Assembly: GCF_002929215.1 (NCBI RefSeq)
Contig: NZ_PJII01000005.1
Coordinates: forward strand, 124,001 to 188,000
Source of the DNA: Arthrobacter sp. ZGTC412
GTDB lineage: Bacteria > Actinomycetota > Actinomycetes > Actinomycetales > Micrococcaceae
Direction of reading: 5' to 3'
DNA: 64,000 nt
The notes under the pieces are model-generated. The model did no database searches, was not told where the DNA came from, and saw nothing but the letters and a program-made list of their open reading frames with translations. Position numbers and translations under genes: made by a program. Positions 34,648-42,389 of this stretch are shown here, piece by piece (position 1 is the first letter of the stretch; the number at the start of each line of letters is the position of its first letter).

Positions 34648-35314
34648 AGCTGCCGTCCTCCACTGTGTACCGGGGACCGAAAATGCCCGGTGGCTAACCA
34701 TCCTGCTAAAGGCGCTGCGCCGCAAAAGCTGCGCTCCGCCACCTGTCCAGGTTTACCGGCAGGGTCTGACAATCCCGCGCTGCCCGCGGGTGCGCGGGCT
34801 TCCGTCGGAGTTATCCCCACTATCCACAGGTTTTCCACATCGGCCGTCCCTGCGGTTGCAGCGGTCCGCCCTGTACAGTCCCGGCGCCCCTTTTGAAAGC
34901 CGCCACAGGCGCCGAAGAACAGGTACCCCGCTACGCTAGCCGCCTTGGGTTCAGCCTCAAAGCCAGCATGCCGGAAGGGATGTGGATAACCTGTGCAGTA
35001 CCCGGCATAGCTTGTGCACAGCCTGTGGGGAAAGCTGTGGAAACAAAAAAACTTTGGAACCGACCAGGGCCCTGACCTGCGAAAACGTTCCTGCAGGCAT
35101 GTGGAGGAAATATTTCTTTTGTGGAATTTCATCCACAGCCTGCGTTCCGGCCCTGGGCGGGGAGAGCGGCTTCGGGAGACGTCAGCCGATAGGTGGACGC
35201 CCTTGTGGCGGTCCTCATATTCCGCTCCGCCGATTTGTCCCGGCCCCCGGACCGCCTCCACGCACTATGCCGAATACTGCTGTGGATAACCGGGATCTGG
35301 CATAAGCTCTATGC
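34648..35314. other. 667-bp non-coding region with a DnaA-box cluster, upstream of dnaB
   Basis: No credible gene. Boxes of the TTATCCACA type: perfect at 34981-34989 and 35281-35289 (both reverse strand); one mismatch at 34811-34819, 34820-34828, 34831-34839, 35012-35020 (as TTGTGCACA against TTGTCCACA) and 35129-35137; weaker ones at 35024-35032 and 35036-35044. An A-rich stretch (CAAAAAAAC) lies at 35044-35052. The dnaB promoter must lie in the left part. Confidence 0.75.
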
Positions 35315-35593
35315 ATGGGCGAACTACTGCTGGTGCTGTTGCCTGCGATCGTTTTGGTGGCGCTCATTTGGGGTCTTTTCACAGCCCTGAGCCCGCGCGA
35401 TTCGGGCATGTCCGACGCCGAAAAGTACCAGCGTGACCTTGCGGAGCGTTCGGCGCAGCACTACGCAGCCCAGGTCCAGGCAGCCACCGCCGCCCGCGCC
35501 CGCCTGGAACGGACTATAAAGCCCAGCCAGAACGCCGCCCAGGCAATGCAATCAGATCTGGCTGCTGCCAGGAAGCACATAGAACGGCTTTAG
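35315..35593 (+). CDS. Small membrane-anchored helical protein
   Basis: 92 residues: membrane helix at 3-26 (LLLVLLPAIVLVALIWGLFTAL) and a soluble, charged, probably coiled-coil domain (SDAEKYQRDLAERSAQHYAAQVQAATAARARLERTI). The ATG lies 26 bp after the last DnaA box and has no Shine-Dalgarno, so the transcript may be leaderless. Only 3 bp separate its stop from the next ATG: the two form an operon. Function unknown. Confidence 0.72.
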   Translation: MGELLLVLLPAIVLVALIWGLFTALSPRDSGMSDAEKYQRDLAERSAQHYAAQVQAATAARARLERTIKPSQNAAQAMQSDLAAARKHIERL

Positions 35594-35596
35594 ACA

Positions 35597-36169
35597 ATGG
35601 AATCGCTTGTGGCCCCCGTCCTTATCCTCCTGGCAGTGCTTGCAGGAGTAACGCTGGCTGCCCGCGCCATCAGCAGGCGGAAGGCCGCCCGCAGCACCGA
35701 ACCGGCGGAGCCGGCCGTTACCCCCGCTGAACTGGCGCGGACAGCCGCGGCCAAACTTTCCGAGGAAGAACACCGCAGGCTTTATGCCCTGATCGCCCAG
35801 GGCCAGGCAATGGCGGCCATCAAGCTGTACTACGAGAGCACGGGAGACGGCCTGCGGGCGTCCCGGGACGCCGTCGGGGCACTGGCAGCCCATCCCCAGC
35901 CGTACCGGGGTGCGGAGGCTCCGCCTGCCGCCGTCGAGGACGACGAGGACGAAGAACCGCAGCGTTTCCCCTACCGTTACCGCGCCATTGCCAGCAAGGG
36001 CGATGTGACGCGCGAAGTCAGCAGCAACATGCTCAATGACGAGATCTACGGCAGAATCCGCACGCTGGCCCGCAGCGGGGACACCGAAGCTGCAGCAACC
36101 GCCCTCACGCGGCACTCGGACATCACCTTGAAGCAGGCGCGGGAATTTATCGAACTGTTGGACGACTGA
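35597..36169 (+). CDS. Membrane-anchored protein with ribosomal L7/L12 C-terminal-like segments
   Basis: 190 residues: N-terminal membrane helix (5-24), an Ala/Glu linker, then LIAQGQAMAAIKLYYESTGDGLRASRDAVGAL, which matches the L7/L12 C-terminal pattern (AIKLVREATGLGLKEAKDLV). A second, similar helix pair stands at the end (RSGDTEAAATALTRHSDITLKQAREFIELLDD). An acidic loop (EDDEDEEP) separates them. The domain binds translation factors or proteases' partners in known proteins; here it would face the cytoplasm. Confidence 0.75.
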   Translation: MESLVAPVLILLAVLAGVTLAARAISRRKAARSTEPAEPAVTPAELARTAAAKLSEEEHRRLYALIAQGQAMAAIKLYYESTGDGLRASRDAVGALAAHPQPYRGAEAPPAAVEDDEDEEPQRFPYRYRAIASKGDVTREVSSNMLNDEIYGRIRTLARSGDTEAAATALTRHSDITLKQAREFIELLDD

Positions 36170-36219
36170 CGCTTGAGGCGCCGAAATCCCAAGGGGCACG
36201 GCGTCCCGGGATACCCGGG

Positions 36220-36555
36220 CTAGAAGTCGAACATCTCGCCCAGCCAGCCTTCCTTCTTCTTGGGCCGGCGCCGGTCATAGTCCCGGTCATAGTCCTGCTT
36301 GCCGTGGCGGCGGTCGTCGTAGCCACGGTGCTCCCGGCGCGGTTCAAAGTTGGGATACAGCGGCGGGGGTGATACTCCGGGAGAGGGGGTTGACGGACGC
36401 GACGGTGCAGGACCGGACATATCTGCCGCCCGGTCCAGGATCTTGTCCAGCTCCCCGCGGTCAAGCCACACGCCACGGCATTGGGGGCAGTAGTCGATCT
36501 CCACCCCGCTGCGTTCGGTCATCATCAGTTCCACGGAATCCACAGGACATTTCAT
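36220..36555 (-). CDS. TFIIB-type zinc-ribbon protein
   Basis: 111 residues from ATG 36555. Zinc ribbon MKCPVDSVELMM...YCPQCRGVWLDRGELDKIL (CP-x2-D and CPQC) at 1-45, then a Pro-rich linker, a Tyr/Arg/Asp-rich disordered region and a C-terminal KKEGWLGEMFDF motif that recurs in the family. Function unknown; the tail motif may dock to a partner. Confidence 0.85.
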   Translation of the reverse strand: MKCPVDSVELMMTERSGVEIDYCPQCRGVWLDRGELDKILDRAADMSGPAPSRPSTPSPGVSPPPLYPNFEPRREHRGYDDRRHGKQDYDRDYDRRRPKKKEGWLGEMFDF

Positions 36556-36600
36556 GCCCACACAACGTCCGGCGCTGTCCGAAAGTTCGGCGCAGCCGGC

Positions 36601-37227
36601 CTAACGCATTCCCGAGATGCCCGCCAACAGCTGTTCGAAGGGCAGGGACTCCATCGGGGCGGGCTTCCGCCCCGGCTGCGGCCCTTCAAGCAGGCGCGCA
36701 AATTCGCCCGCAGCCCGGTTAATGCGCTCAGCCAGGCCGGAGCCGCCGTCGTCCGTGGTGCCCCAGTCCTGGGGGCCGGCGAAGACGCCGGTGGCGGCTA
36801 TCCGGGTGCGAAGATAGCTGAACAGCGGCCGCATGGCATAGTCCAGGACCATCTGGTGGCGGTCCGTGCCGCCGGTGGCGCCGAGCAGGACCGCTTTTCC
36901 GTCAAGTGACTTGGGGTCGAGAACGTCGATGAACGACTTGAAGAGGCCGCTGTAGGAGGCGCTGAAAACCGGCGTTACAGCGATGATTCCGTCCGAGGCT
37001 TCCACGCCCGCGATGACCTCAGCCAGGCGGGGGGCCGCATAGCCGGTCACAAAGTTGTTGGCGATATCCACGGCCAGATCGCGGAGTTCGACGACGTCCA
37101 CCTGCACGCTGAAGCCTGCGGCACTCAGTTCCCGCTCGGCGGATGCCGCCAGCTGATCAGCCAGCAGGCGGCTCGACGACGGTACGCCGAGTCCGGCGGA
37201 AAGGACTGTGATGCGGCGGATCTCCAT
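36601..37227 (-). CDS. NADPH-dependent FMN reductase (CE1759-like)
   Basis: 208 residues from ATG 37227, with AGGAG 6 bases upstream. Flavodoxin-like fold: ITVLSAGLGVPSSSRLLADQLA (phosphate loop), GIIAVTPVFSASYSGLFKSFIDVLD (FMN-binding), VLLGATGGTDRHQMVLDYAMRPLFSYL. Supplies reduced flavin or reduces a small substrate; in relatives it pairs with a luciferase-like monooxygenase. Its promoter contains the palindrome at 37262-37273. Confidence 0.87.
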   Translation of the reverse strand: MEIRRITVLSAGLGVPSSSRLLADQLAASAERELSAAGFSVQVDVVELRDLAVDIANNFVTGYAAPRLAEVIAGVEASDGIIAVTPVFSASYSGLFKSFIDVLDPKSLDGKAVLLGATGGTDRHQMVLDYAMRPLFSYLRTRIAATGVFAGPQDWGTTDDGGSGLAERINRAAGEFARLLEGPQPGRKPAPMESLPFEQLLAGISGMR

Positions 37228-37261
37228 GGCGTTCTCCTGTTGCTCGTTAGTTCCAGCATAC

Positions 37262-37273
37262 ATGCATATGCAT
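37262..37273. promoter_or_regulatory. Palindrome ATGCATATGCAT upstream of the FMN reductase
   Basis: Perfect 12-bp palindrome 35-46 bp upstream of the reductase ATG, in a locally AT-rich stretch. Candidate MarR-type operator. Confidence 0.4.
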
Positions 37274-37320
37274 CTACCTATTGAACGGAACAGGCTCCCG
37301 GGGTATTCCCGCTTTTGCGT

Positions 37321-38172
37321 TTACAGCAGCACAGTTCCCCGGATGCACGTGGTGGAGTGTCCACCTACCCAGATATCGCCGTCTTTGGCCGTGACGTGTA
37401 CGCGACCGGCGCGGCCCAGGACGGTGCCCTGGGCGGCTACATACTCGCCCGGAGCCCTCTTGCTGTTGATCAGCCACTGCGCCACCCCGGCGTTGAAACT
37501 GCCAGTGACCGGGTCCTCAGTGATTGAATCACCGGGGAGGAAAGTGCGCACTTCAAAGTCCGCCTCGGTCCCCGGCCCGTGGGCTCCGACGACTCCCACC
37601 TTCAGTTCGCCCATCGCCGCAAAGTCGGGCTGGATCGCCAGCACCTGGTCAGCAGATCCGAGCAGCACACCGATCCACTCAGGTCCGTTCACCAGCCAGG
37701 AGGCATCAAGGATGTCGGATACGGGCACGCGGAGGCCTGCGGCCAGTTGGCTTCGAAGCTCCCCCTCGACTGGACCGAAGCGGCTAAGGGGCGGGGCCGC
37801 GAAGGCCAGCCGGCCGGCGTCGTGCTTCACCCGGACCAAACCGACACCGCATTCCTGCACCACAAAGCCCTCGGCCTGGGGCACGCCCCCGGACTCCAGC
37901 CAGGTGTGGGCCGAACCCAGTGTGGGATGCCCGGCGAACGGAAATTCCTCAGTACCCGTAAAAATGCGCACGCGGTAGTCTGCGCGGGGGTCTGTTGGGG
38001 GCAACAGGAATGTCGTTTCGGACAAGTTGGTCCAGTTGGCGAACTGCTGCATCTGCTCCGCGGTCAGTCCCTCGGCGTCGGCGACGACGGCGAGCGGGTT
38101 GCCGCGGTACGGTTCGCGGGAAAAGACATCAACCTGGTGGAAGGGGCGGCTGCGCGGGGAAGGTGAACTCAC
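37321..38172 (-). CDS. PhzF-family isomerase/epimerase-like protein
   Basis: 283 residues. The opening PFHQVDVFSREPYRGNPLAVV, LSETTFLLPP (catalytic Glu in SETTF), FAGHPTLGSAHTWLE, and the C-terminal DPVTGSFNAGVAQWL are diagnostic. Related enzymes isomerise dihydro-hydroxyanthranilate or diaminopimelate-like compounds; there is no phenazine cluster here, so the substrate is unknown. Confidence 0.9.
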   Translation of the reverse strand: MSSPSPRSRPFHQVDVFSREPYRGNPLAVVADAEGLTAEQMQQFANWTNLSETTFLLPPTDPRADYRVRIFTGTEEFPFAGHPTLGSAHTWLESGGVPQAEGFVVQECGVGLVRVKHDAGRLAFAAPPLSRFGPVEGELRSQLAAGLRVPVSDILDASWLVNGPEWIGVLLGSADQVLAIQPDFAAMGELKVGVVGAHGPGTEADFEVRTFLPGDSITEDPVTGSFNAGVAQWLINSKRAPGEYVAAQGTVLGRAGRVHVTAKDGDIWVGGHSTTCIRGTVLL

Positions 38173-38229
38173 GGCTGCAGGCTATCACCGGTGCTGGCAG
38201 GCAACCCGCTGGTCTGCGACACTACGTCC

Positions 38230-38652
38230 ATGGCAGAGAACAAGACCCAGCCCAGCACCGTGCCCGTTGAGGAGTTCCTGGCGGCGGTGGAGCACCCCGG
38301 GCGGCGGGCCGACAGCCTGGAACTGCTCGGACTCATGCGCGGCATCACCGGCCAGGATGCCGTGATGTGGGGACCGACGATTGTTGGTTTCGGCAGTTAC
38401 CACTACCGGTACCGCAGCGGGCGGGAGGGGGACGCAGCCGCCATCGGCTTTTCACCCCGCAAGACCAATCTGGCTCTGTACGGCCTGACCTACGGCCCTG
38501 ACGCTGACAGGCTCCTTCCCGAGCTGGGCAAGCACAAGACAGGGGTCGCCTGCCTCTACATCAACAAGCTTGAGGACGTGGACCGCAAGGTGCTCACCGA
38601 GATGATCCGGACCGGCTACGAGCACGTCATGGCGGAACTGCACAGCCCCTGA
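38230..38652 (+). CDS. DUF1801-domain protein (YdhG/FrataXin-like fold)
   Basis: 140 residues from ATG 38230. VEEFLAAVEHPGRRADSLELLGLMRGITGQDAVMWGPTIVGFGSYHYRYRSGREGD is the DUF1801 signature, followed by IGFSPRKTNLALYG. No Shine-Dalgarno but GACACT about 8 bp upstream of the ATG, consistent with a leaderless transcript. Cytoplasmic; function unknown. Shares a bidirectional terminator with rplI. Confidence 0.85.
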   Translation: MAENKTQPSTVPVEEFLAAVEHPGRRADSLELLGLMRGITGQDAVMWGPTIVGFGSYHYRYRSGREGDAAAIGFSPRKTNLALYGLTYGPDADRLLPELGKHKTGVACLYINKLEDVDRKVLTEMIRTGYEHVMAELHSP

Positions 38653-38683
38653 TCTTCGAGCGAGACGCGGCGCTCACAAACAA

Positions 38684-38720
38684 AAGACCCCCGCCGCCGG
38701 AGTCCGGCGACGGGGGTCTT
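38684..38720. terminator. Bidirectional terminator between DUF1801 gene and rplI
   Basis: AAGACCCCCG...CGGGGGTCTT with inner CGCCGG/CCGGCG pairing makes a stem of about 16 bp flanked by A and T runs on both sides. It serves the + strand DUF1801 gene and the - strand rpsF-ssb-rpsR-rplI operon. Confidence 0.85.
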
Positions 38721-38751
38721 CGTGCAGTTCAGGACTGTGTAGCTTTTAGGG

Positions 38752-39204
38752 CTACTTTCCCGCTACTACGTCGAGTTCGATCACAGCAGCAACGTCGTCG
38801 TGCAGACGGACGTTGGCCTGGTAGGAACCAACCGACTTGATGTGTGCCGGCAGTTCAACCTTGCGCTTGTCGATGCGGCCAAGGCCAGCGGCCTCGACAG
38901 CGTCGGCTACGTCGGCCTGCTTGACGGTGCCGAACAGGCGTCCGGTCTCGCCAGCCTTGACAACGAGCTTGACCGGCTTGGCGGAGAGTGCAGCGGCCTG
39001 CTTCTGAGCATCTTCCAGGGAAGCATGCGCACGGGCAGCGCGGGCAGCCTTGATGGACTCAACCTGCTTTTCGCCACCCTTCGACCAGGTCAGGGCAAAG
39101 TTGCGGGGCAGCAGGAAGTTACGTGCGTAACCGTCCTTGACCTCGACAACATCGCCAGCAGCACCGAGACCGGTTACTTCGTGGGTCAGAATGAGCTTTG
39201 CCAT
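38752..39204 (-). CDS. rplI: 50S ribosomal protein bL9
   Basis: 150 residues with the L9 signature [34 protein letters not shown], a long connecting helix and the C-terminal domain ([30 protein letters not shown]). Binds 23S rRNA domain V. Last gene of rpsF-ssb-rpsR-rplI, 17 bp after rpsR. Confidence 0.97.
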   Translation of the reverse strand: MAKLILTHEVTGLGAAGDVVEVKDGYARNFLLPRNFALTWSKGGEKQVESIKAARAARAHASLEDAQKQAAALSAKPVKLVVKAGETGRLFGTVKQADVADAVEAAGLGRIDKRKVELPAHIKSVGSYQANVRLHDDVAAVIELDVVAGK

Positions 39205-39221
39205 GTTAGTTAATCCCTTCC

Positions 39222-39461
39222 TTAGCCGCGGCCAGCGCCGGAGTAAGGCAGCAGGGCAACTTCGCGGGCGTTCTTGATTGCCTGTGCGATCTTGCGCTGT
39301 TCCTGCACCGTGACGCCAGTGACGCGACGGGCGCGGATCTTTCCGCGGTCGGAGATGAACTTGCGCAGCAATGCTACGTCCTTGTAGTCGATGACAGTGA
39401 TGTCAGCGGCCTTCAAGGGGTTGGACTTTGGTTTGGGCTTACGGAGTTCAGCCTTAGCCAT
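39222..39461 (-). CDS. rpsR: 30S ribosomal protein bS18, zinc-motif-free form
   Basis: 79 residues, [25 protein letters not shown] then [20 protein letters not shown]. There is no cysteine, so this is the C-minus (zinc-independent) form; many actinobacteria carry a second, zinc-binding or zinc-free copy regulated by Zur. Pairs with bS6 on the 30S platform. AGGAGC precedes the ATG. Confidence 0.97.
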   Translation of the reverse strand: MAKAELRKPKPKSNPLKAADITVIDYKDVALLRKFISDRGKIRARRVTGVTVQEQRKIAQAIKNAREVALLPYSGAGRG

Positions 39462-39484
39462 CGTGGAGCTCCTATTCTAGGGAG

Positions 39485-39506
39485 CCCGTGGATATTGATC
39501 CACGGG
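39485..39506. promoter_or_regulatory. Hairpin between ssb and rpsR
   Basis: CCCGTGGAT-ATTG-ATCCACGGG, perfect 9-bp arms, 24 bp upstream of rpsR (reading -). There is no T-run, so it is more likely a processing or translation-control element than a terminator. Confidence 0.5.
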
Positions 39507-39587
39507 ATGGTGGTGGTCCGACGGCGGCAGTCACCCTGGTGCCTTGCGGCACGTTAGGTGGTCCCGGCTTCGGGCCTTAATTGGTTT

Positions 39588-40178
39588 TTAGAAGGGAGGT
39601 TCGGAATCGGGGCCGTTGCCCCAGCCGCCTGCGCTGGAGACACCGGGCGTTGCCCAAGGATCGTCCTGTGCAGCCTGCTGGTTGCCGCCGCCCCAGCCTC
39701 CACCGGAGTTGCCGCCCTGGTTTCCACCAGTGTTGCCTCCTCCGAAGCCACCGCCGCTGTTGCCGCCGCCGAAGCCACCCTGACCGCCGTTTCCGGCACC
39801 CCCACCGCCGGAGCGCTGGGTGCGGTTGACTTTGGCATTGGCGTAGCGCAGGCTCGGGCCGATTTCGTCGACCTCAAGCTCAATGACGGTACGCTTTTCG
39901 CCTTCTTTGGTTTCGTAGGAACGGCTCTTCAGGCGCCCGGTAACAATCACGCGCATGCCCTTGGTAAGGGACTCGGCGACGTTCTCGGCCGCTTCACGCC
40001 ACACCGCGGCGCGGAGGAACAGGGTTTCCCCGTCCTTCCACTCGTTGGACTGGCGATCAAAGGTGCGGGGGGTGGAAGCGATGGTGAAGTTCGCTACTGC
40101 CGAACCGGACGGTGTGAACCGCAATTCCGGGTCATTGGTGAGGTTACCGATGACCGTAATGGTGGTCTCGCCTGCCAT
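39588..40178 (-). CDS. ssb: Single-stranded DNA-binding protein
   Basis: 196 residues. OB fold (about 1-115: [54 protein letters not shown]), a Gly/Gln/Asn-rich linker (115-175) typical of actinobacteria, and the acidic tip DSEPPF (consensus DDDIPF) that recruits replication and repair proteins. Second gene of the operon. Confidence 0.96.
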   Translation of the reverse strand: MAGETTITVIGNLTNDPELRFTPSGSAVANFTIASTPRTFDRQSNEWKDGETLFLRAAVWREAAENVAESLTKGMRVIVTGRLKSRSYETKEGEKRTVIELEVDEIGPSLRYANAKVNRTQRSGGGGAGNGGQGGFGGGNSGGGFGGGNTGGNQGGNSGGGWGGGNQQAAQDDPWATPGVSSAGGWGNGPDSEPPF

Positions 40179-40250
40179 CTACTGCCTCCTTGTTCGATCC
40201 TGGGTGAAGAGTGCGTTTCCTGCGGGTAAAGAATGAAGATTGGGCTGAAA

Positions 40251-40556
40251 TTACTCAGCAACAACCTTCTGCTCTTCGGGGCGGGTGATCTTGGTGCGCA
40301 TGATGGTCTCGTTAAGAGACAGCTGGCGGTCAAGTTCCTTGGCGGTTTCCGGCTTGGCGGTGAAGTTCACCACGGCGTAGATACCTTCGGACTTCTTCTT
40401 GATGTCGTAAGCCAGCCGGCGACGGCCCCAGATGTCAACCTTTTCGATGGTTCCACCATCGTTGGTGATGACGTTCAGGAACTTCTGAAGCGACGGCTCA
40501 ACGGTACGCTCTTCGACCTCGGGGTCGATGATTACCATCAATTCGTAAGGACGCAT
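40251..40556 (-). CDS. rpsF: 30S ribosomal protein bS6
   Basis: 101 residues from ATG 40556 ([23 protein letters not shown]). The GTG further upstream is inside the Shine-Dalgarno and is rejected. [21 protein letters not shown] is the L-R-core motif. Heads rpsF-ssb-rpsR-rplI. Confidence 0.96.
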   Translation of the reverse strand: MRPYELMVIIDPEVEERTVEPSLQKFLNVITNDGGTIEKVDIWGRRRLAYDIKKKSEGIYAVVNFTAKPETAKELDRQLSLNETIMRTKITRPEEQKVVAE

Positions 40557-40566
40557 ATGTGAACCC

Positions 40567-40613
40567 ACCTCCTTTGGGCTAAGCGGTTACGGCATTTCCG
40601 TAACAGGAGGTTC
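40567..40613 (-). promoter_or_regulatory. Candidate S6:S18 autoregulatory leader of rpsF
   Basis: In the transcript GTTACGG-AAATG-CCGTAAC is a perfect 7-bp hairpin enclosed by CCTCC/GGAGG, which uses the rpsF Shine-Dalgarno as its 3' strand. A CCG follows the hairpin (AACCGC), as in known S6:S18 leaders that imitate the 16S platform site. Binding would hide the ribosome site. Confidence 0.6.
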
Positions 40614-40785
40614 ATTTGCGATGCCATGCGATGCCCCGCCGCCGGAACGGAGGCAGGACGCAGCACAGACTTCAATATCTTAGTGCATTTGGACCGGTAA
40701 GGCGATTCGCGCTTGACTCAAGGCTAGGCGCCATGGTTACCCGCACGGCAGCACGAATGCGGCTATGTGGAAAACCCCCAGTGGC

Positions 40786-42201
40786 CTACAACGCCGGGCC
40801 TGCACCCACGGGGACGTCGTCGCGTCCAGCGTCGCCCTCGGCAGCAGCGCCGGGACCGCCCTTGCGGTAGCGCCATACGCCGATTCCCACCACCAGGGCC
40901 GCCAGGCCCAGCGAAAGGAACAGGGACTCGCGCGTGGACTCCAGAATCACCATGCCGATCAGCAAGGCGACGATGCTGACGATGGCCACCCACGTGAGGT
41001 AGGGGAAGAGCCACATCTTCAGGGCAAGGTCCTTGGCCGCAGCGCCCATGCGCCTGCGCAGGACCAGCTGGGAAGAGGCGATGACCAGCCACACGAACAG
41101 GGCGATGGCGCCGGAGGTGTTGACGAGGAACAGGAACACGGTGTCCGGAGCGATGTAGTTCAGGCCCACGGTAACGAACCCCACCACGGTGGAGGCGAGC
41201 ACGGCAGCAGCCGGCACCCCACGCTTTGAGATCTTCGTCCAGGCCGCGGGGGCGTCGCCGCGGCGGGACAGGGAAAAGAGCATGCGGCTGGCGGTATAGA
41301 GGCCGGAGTTCAGGCAGGACAGCACGGACGTGAGGACCACGATGTCCATGATGGTGCCCGCTCCAGGGATTCCGAAGAGCTCGATCACTGCCACGTATGG
41401 GCTTTTGGCAACGTTCGCGTCGTTCCACGGCAGCAGGGTGACAACGATGGCGATGGAGCCGATGTAGAACACCAGGATGCGCCACACAGTGGACTTCACG
41501 GCCTTCTTGACGGCGTCCACCGGGTTCTCGGATTCACCGGCCGCGATAGTGGCGATTTCGGCACCGAAGAAGGAGAAAACCACCACCAGGATGCCCGCCA
41601 GCACTGCCCCCGGCCCGTTGGGCAGGAAGCCGCCGTTCTCGACCAGGTTGCTCAATCCGGGCGCAGGTACGCCGGGCACGAGCCCCAGGATGGCGGCCAC
41701 GCCGAACAGCAGGAACAGCACGATCGCGGCAACCTTGATGGAGGCGAACCAGAACTCGAACTCCCCGTAGGACTTGACGGAGCCCAGGTTGGTGAGGGTG
41801 AGCAGGACCATCAGGATCAGCGCCCAAACCCATTGGTCGATGCCGGGAACCCAGCGGTGCATGATCGCGGCGCCGGCGGTTGCTTCGATGCCGAGCACGA
41901 TGATCCAGAACCAGGCGTACAGCCAGCCGATGCTGAACCCGGCCCAACGGCCAAGGGCGTTGTCGGCGTAGGTGGAGAAGGAACCCGTCTCAGGGTTGGC
42001 GGCAGCCATTTCGCCGAGCATGCGCATCACGAGGATCACCACTACGCCGGCGGCCATGTAGGCCAGCAGGATTCCGGGGCCGGCCTGCTGGATGGCCGCG
42101 CCGGAACCGACGAAGAGCCCGGCGCCGATTACGCCGGCTATCGCGATCATGGACAGGTGCCGCGGTTTGAGCGACTTGGCTAATTGCTGGTCAGCGGGCA
42201 T
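40786..42201 (-). CDS. Amino-acid permease, APC superfamily (GABA/aromatic permease-like)
   Basis: 471 residues, 12 membrane helices. MIAIAGVIGAGLFVGSGAAIQQAGPGILLAYMAAGVVVILVMRMLGEM is the AAT-family opening; FSFFGAEIATIAAGESENPVDAVKKAV is the conserved loop after TM6. Similar to GabP and proline-specific permeases; the exact substrate is not readable. Pro/Gly/Ala-rich tail after TM12. An inverted repeat at 42334 may control it. Confidence 0.88.
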   Translation of the reverse strand: MPADQQLAKSLKPRHLSMIAIAGVIGAGLFVGSGAAIQQAGPGILLAYMAAGVVVILVMRMLGEMAAANPETGSFSTYADNALGRWAGFSIGWLYAWFWIIVLGIEATAGAAIMHRWVPGIDQWVWALILMVLLTLTNLGSVKSYGEFEFWFASIKVAAIVLFLLFGVAAILGLVPGVPAPGLSNLVENGGFLPNGPGAVLAGILVVVFSFFGAEIATIAAGESENPVDAVKKAVKSTVWRILVFYIGSIAIVVTLLPWNDANVAKSPYVAVIELFGIPGAGTIMDIVVLTSVLSCLNSGLYTASRMLFSLSRRGDAPAAWTKISKRGVPAAAVLASTVVGFVTVGLNYIAPDTVFLFLVNTSGAIALFVWLVIASSQLVLRRRMGAAAKDLALKMWLFPYLTWVAIVSIVALLIGMVILESTRESLFLSLGLAALVVGIGVWRYRKGGPGAAAEGDAGRDDVPVGAGPAL

Positions 42202-42333
42202 GATGCGCCGTCCTTAGTTCTCTGGGAATGGATGGCGCAAGTGGCGCGGACGAGGCCGGGCGCCGGGACGCAGCATCCAGTGCGATGGGTCACAGGTTTC
42301 TCCCACCCTAAACTCGGCAGGGGTCATTCCGGA

Positions 42334-42349
42334 TTGTGCAGTGGCACAA
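42334..42349. promoter_or_regulatory. Inverted repeat TTGTGC-AGTG-GCACAA
   Basis: Perfect 6-bp arms with a 4-bp spacer, in the 188-bp gap upstream of the permease and downstream of the aminopeptidase stop. Shape fits an Lrp/AsnC- or GntR-type operator for the permease. Confidence 0.45.
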
Positions 42350-42389
42350 AATGCGCTTCTGGGGACCGGGCGGGTCCCCATCTCGAGAC

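Noticed and set aside
34648-34725. Longer DnaB from an upstream ATG
   Set aside because: The TTG at 34647 has a good ribosome site and gives the family's usual N-terminus.
34648-35261. Coding frame of about 200 residues across the DnaA-box region
   Set aside because: Cys/Pro/Arg-rich sequence without a domain; it follows from high GC, and the region is better explained by the boxes.
34648-35314. This region being oriC itself
   Set aside because: No dnaA, dnaN or rpmH neighbours and no clear AT-rich unwinding segment beyond a short A-run. Kept as a finding, not annotated as an origin.
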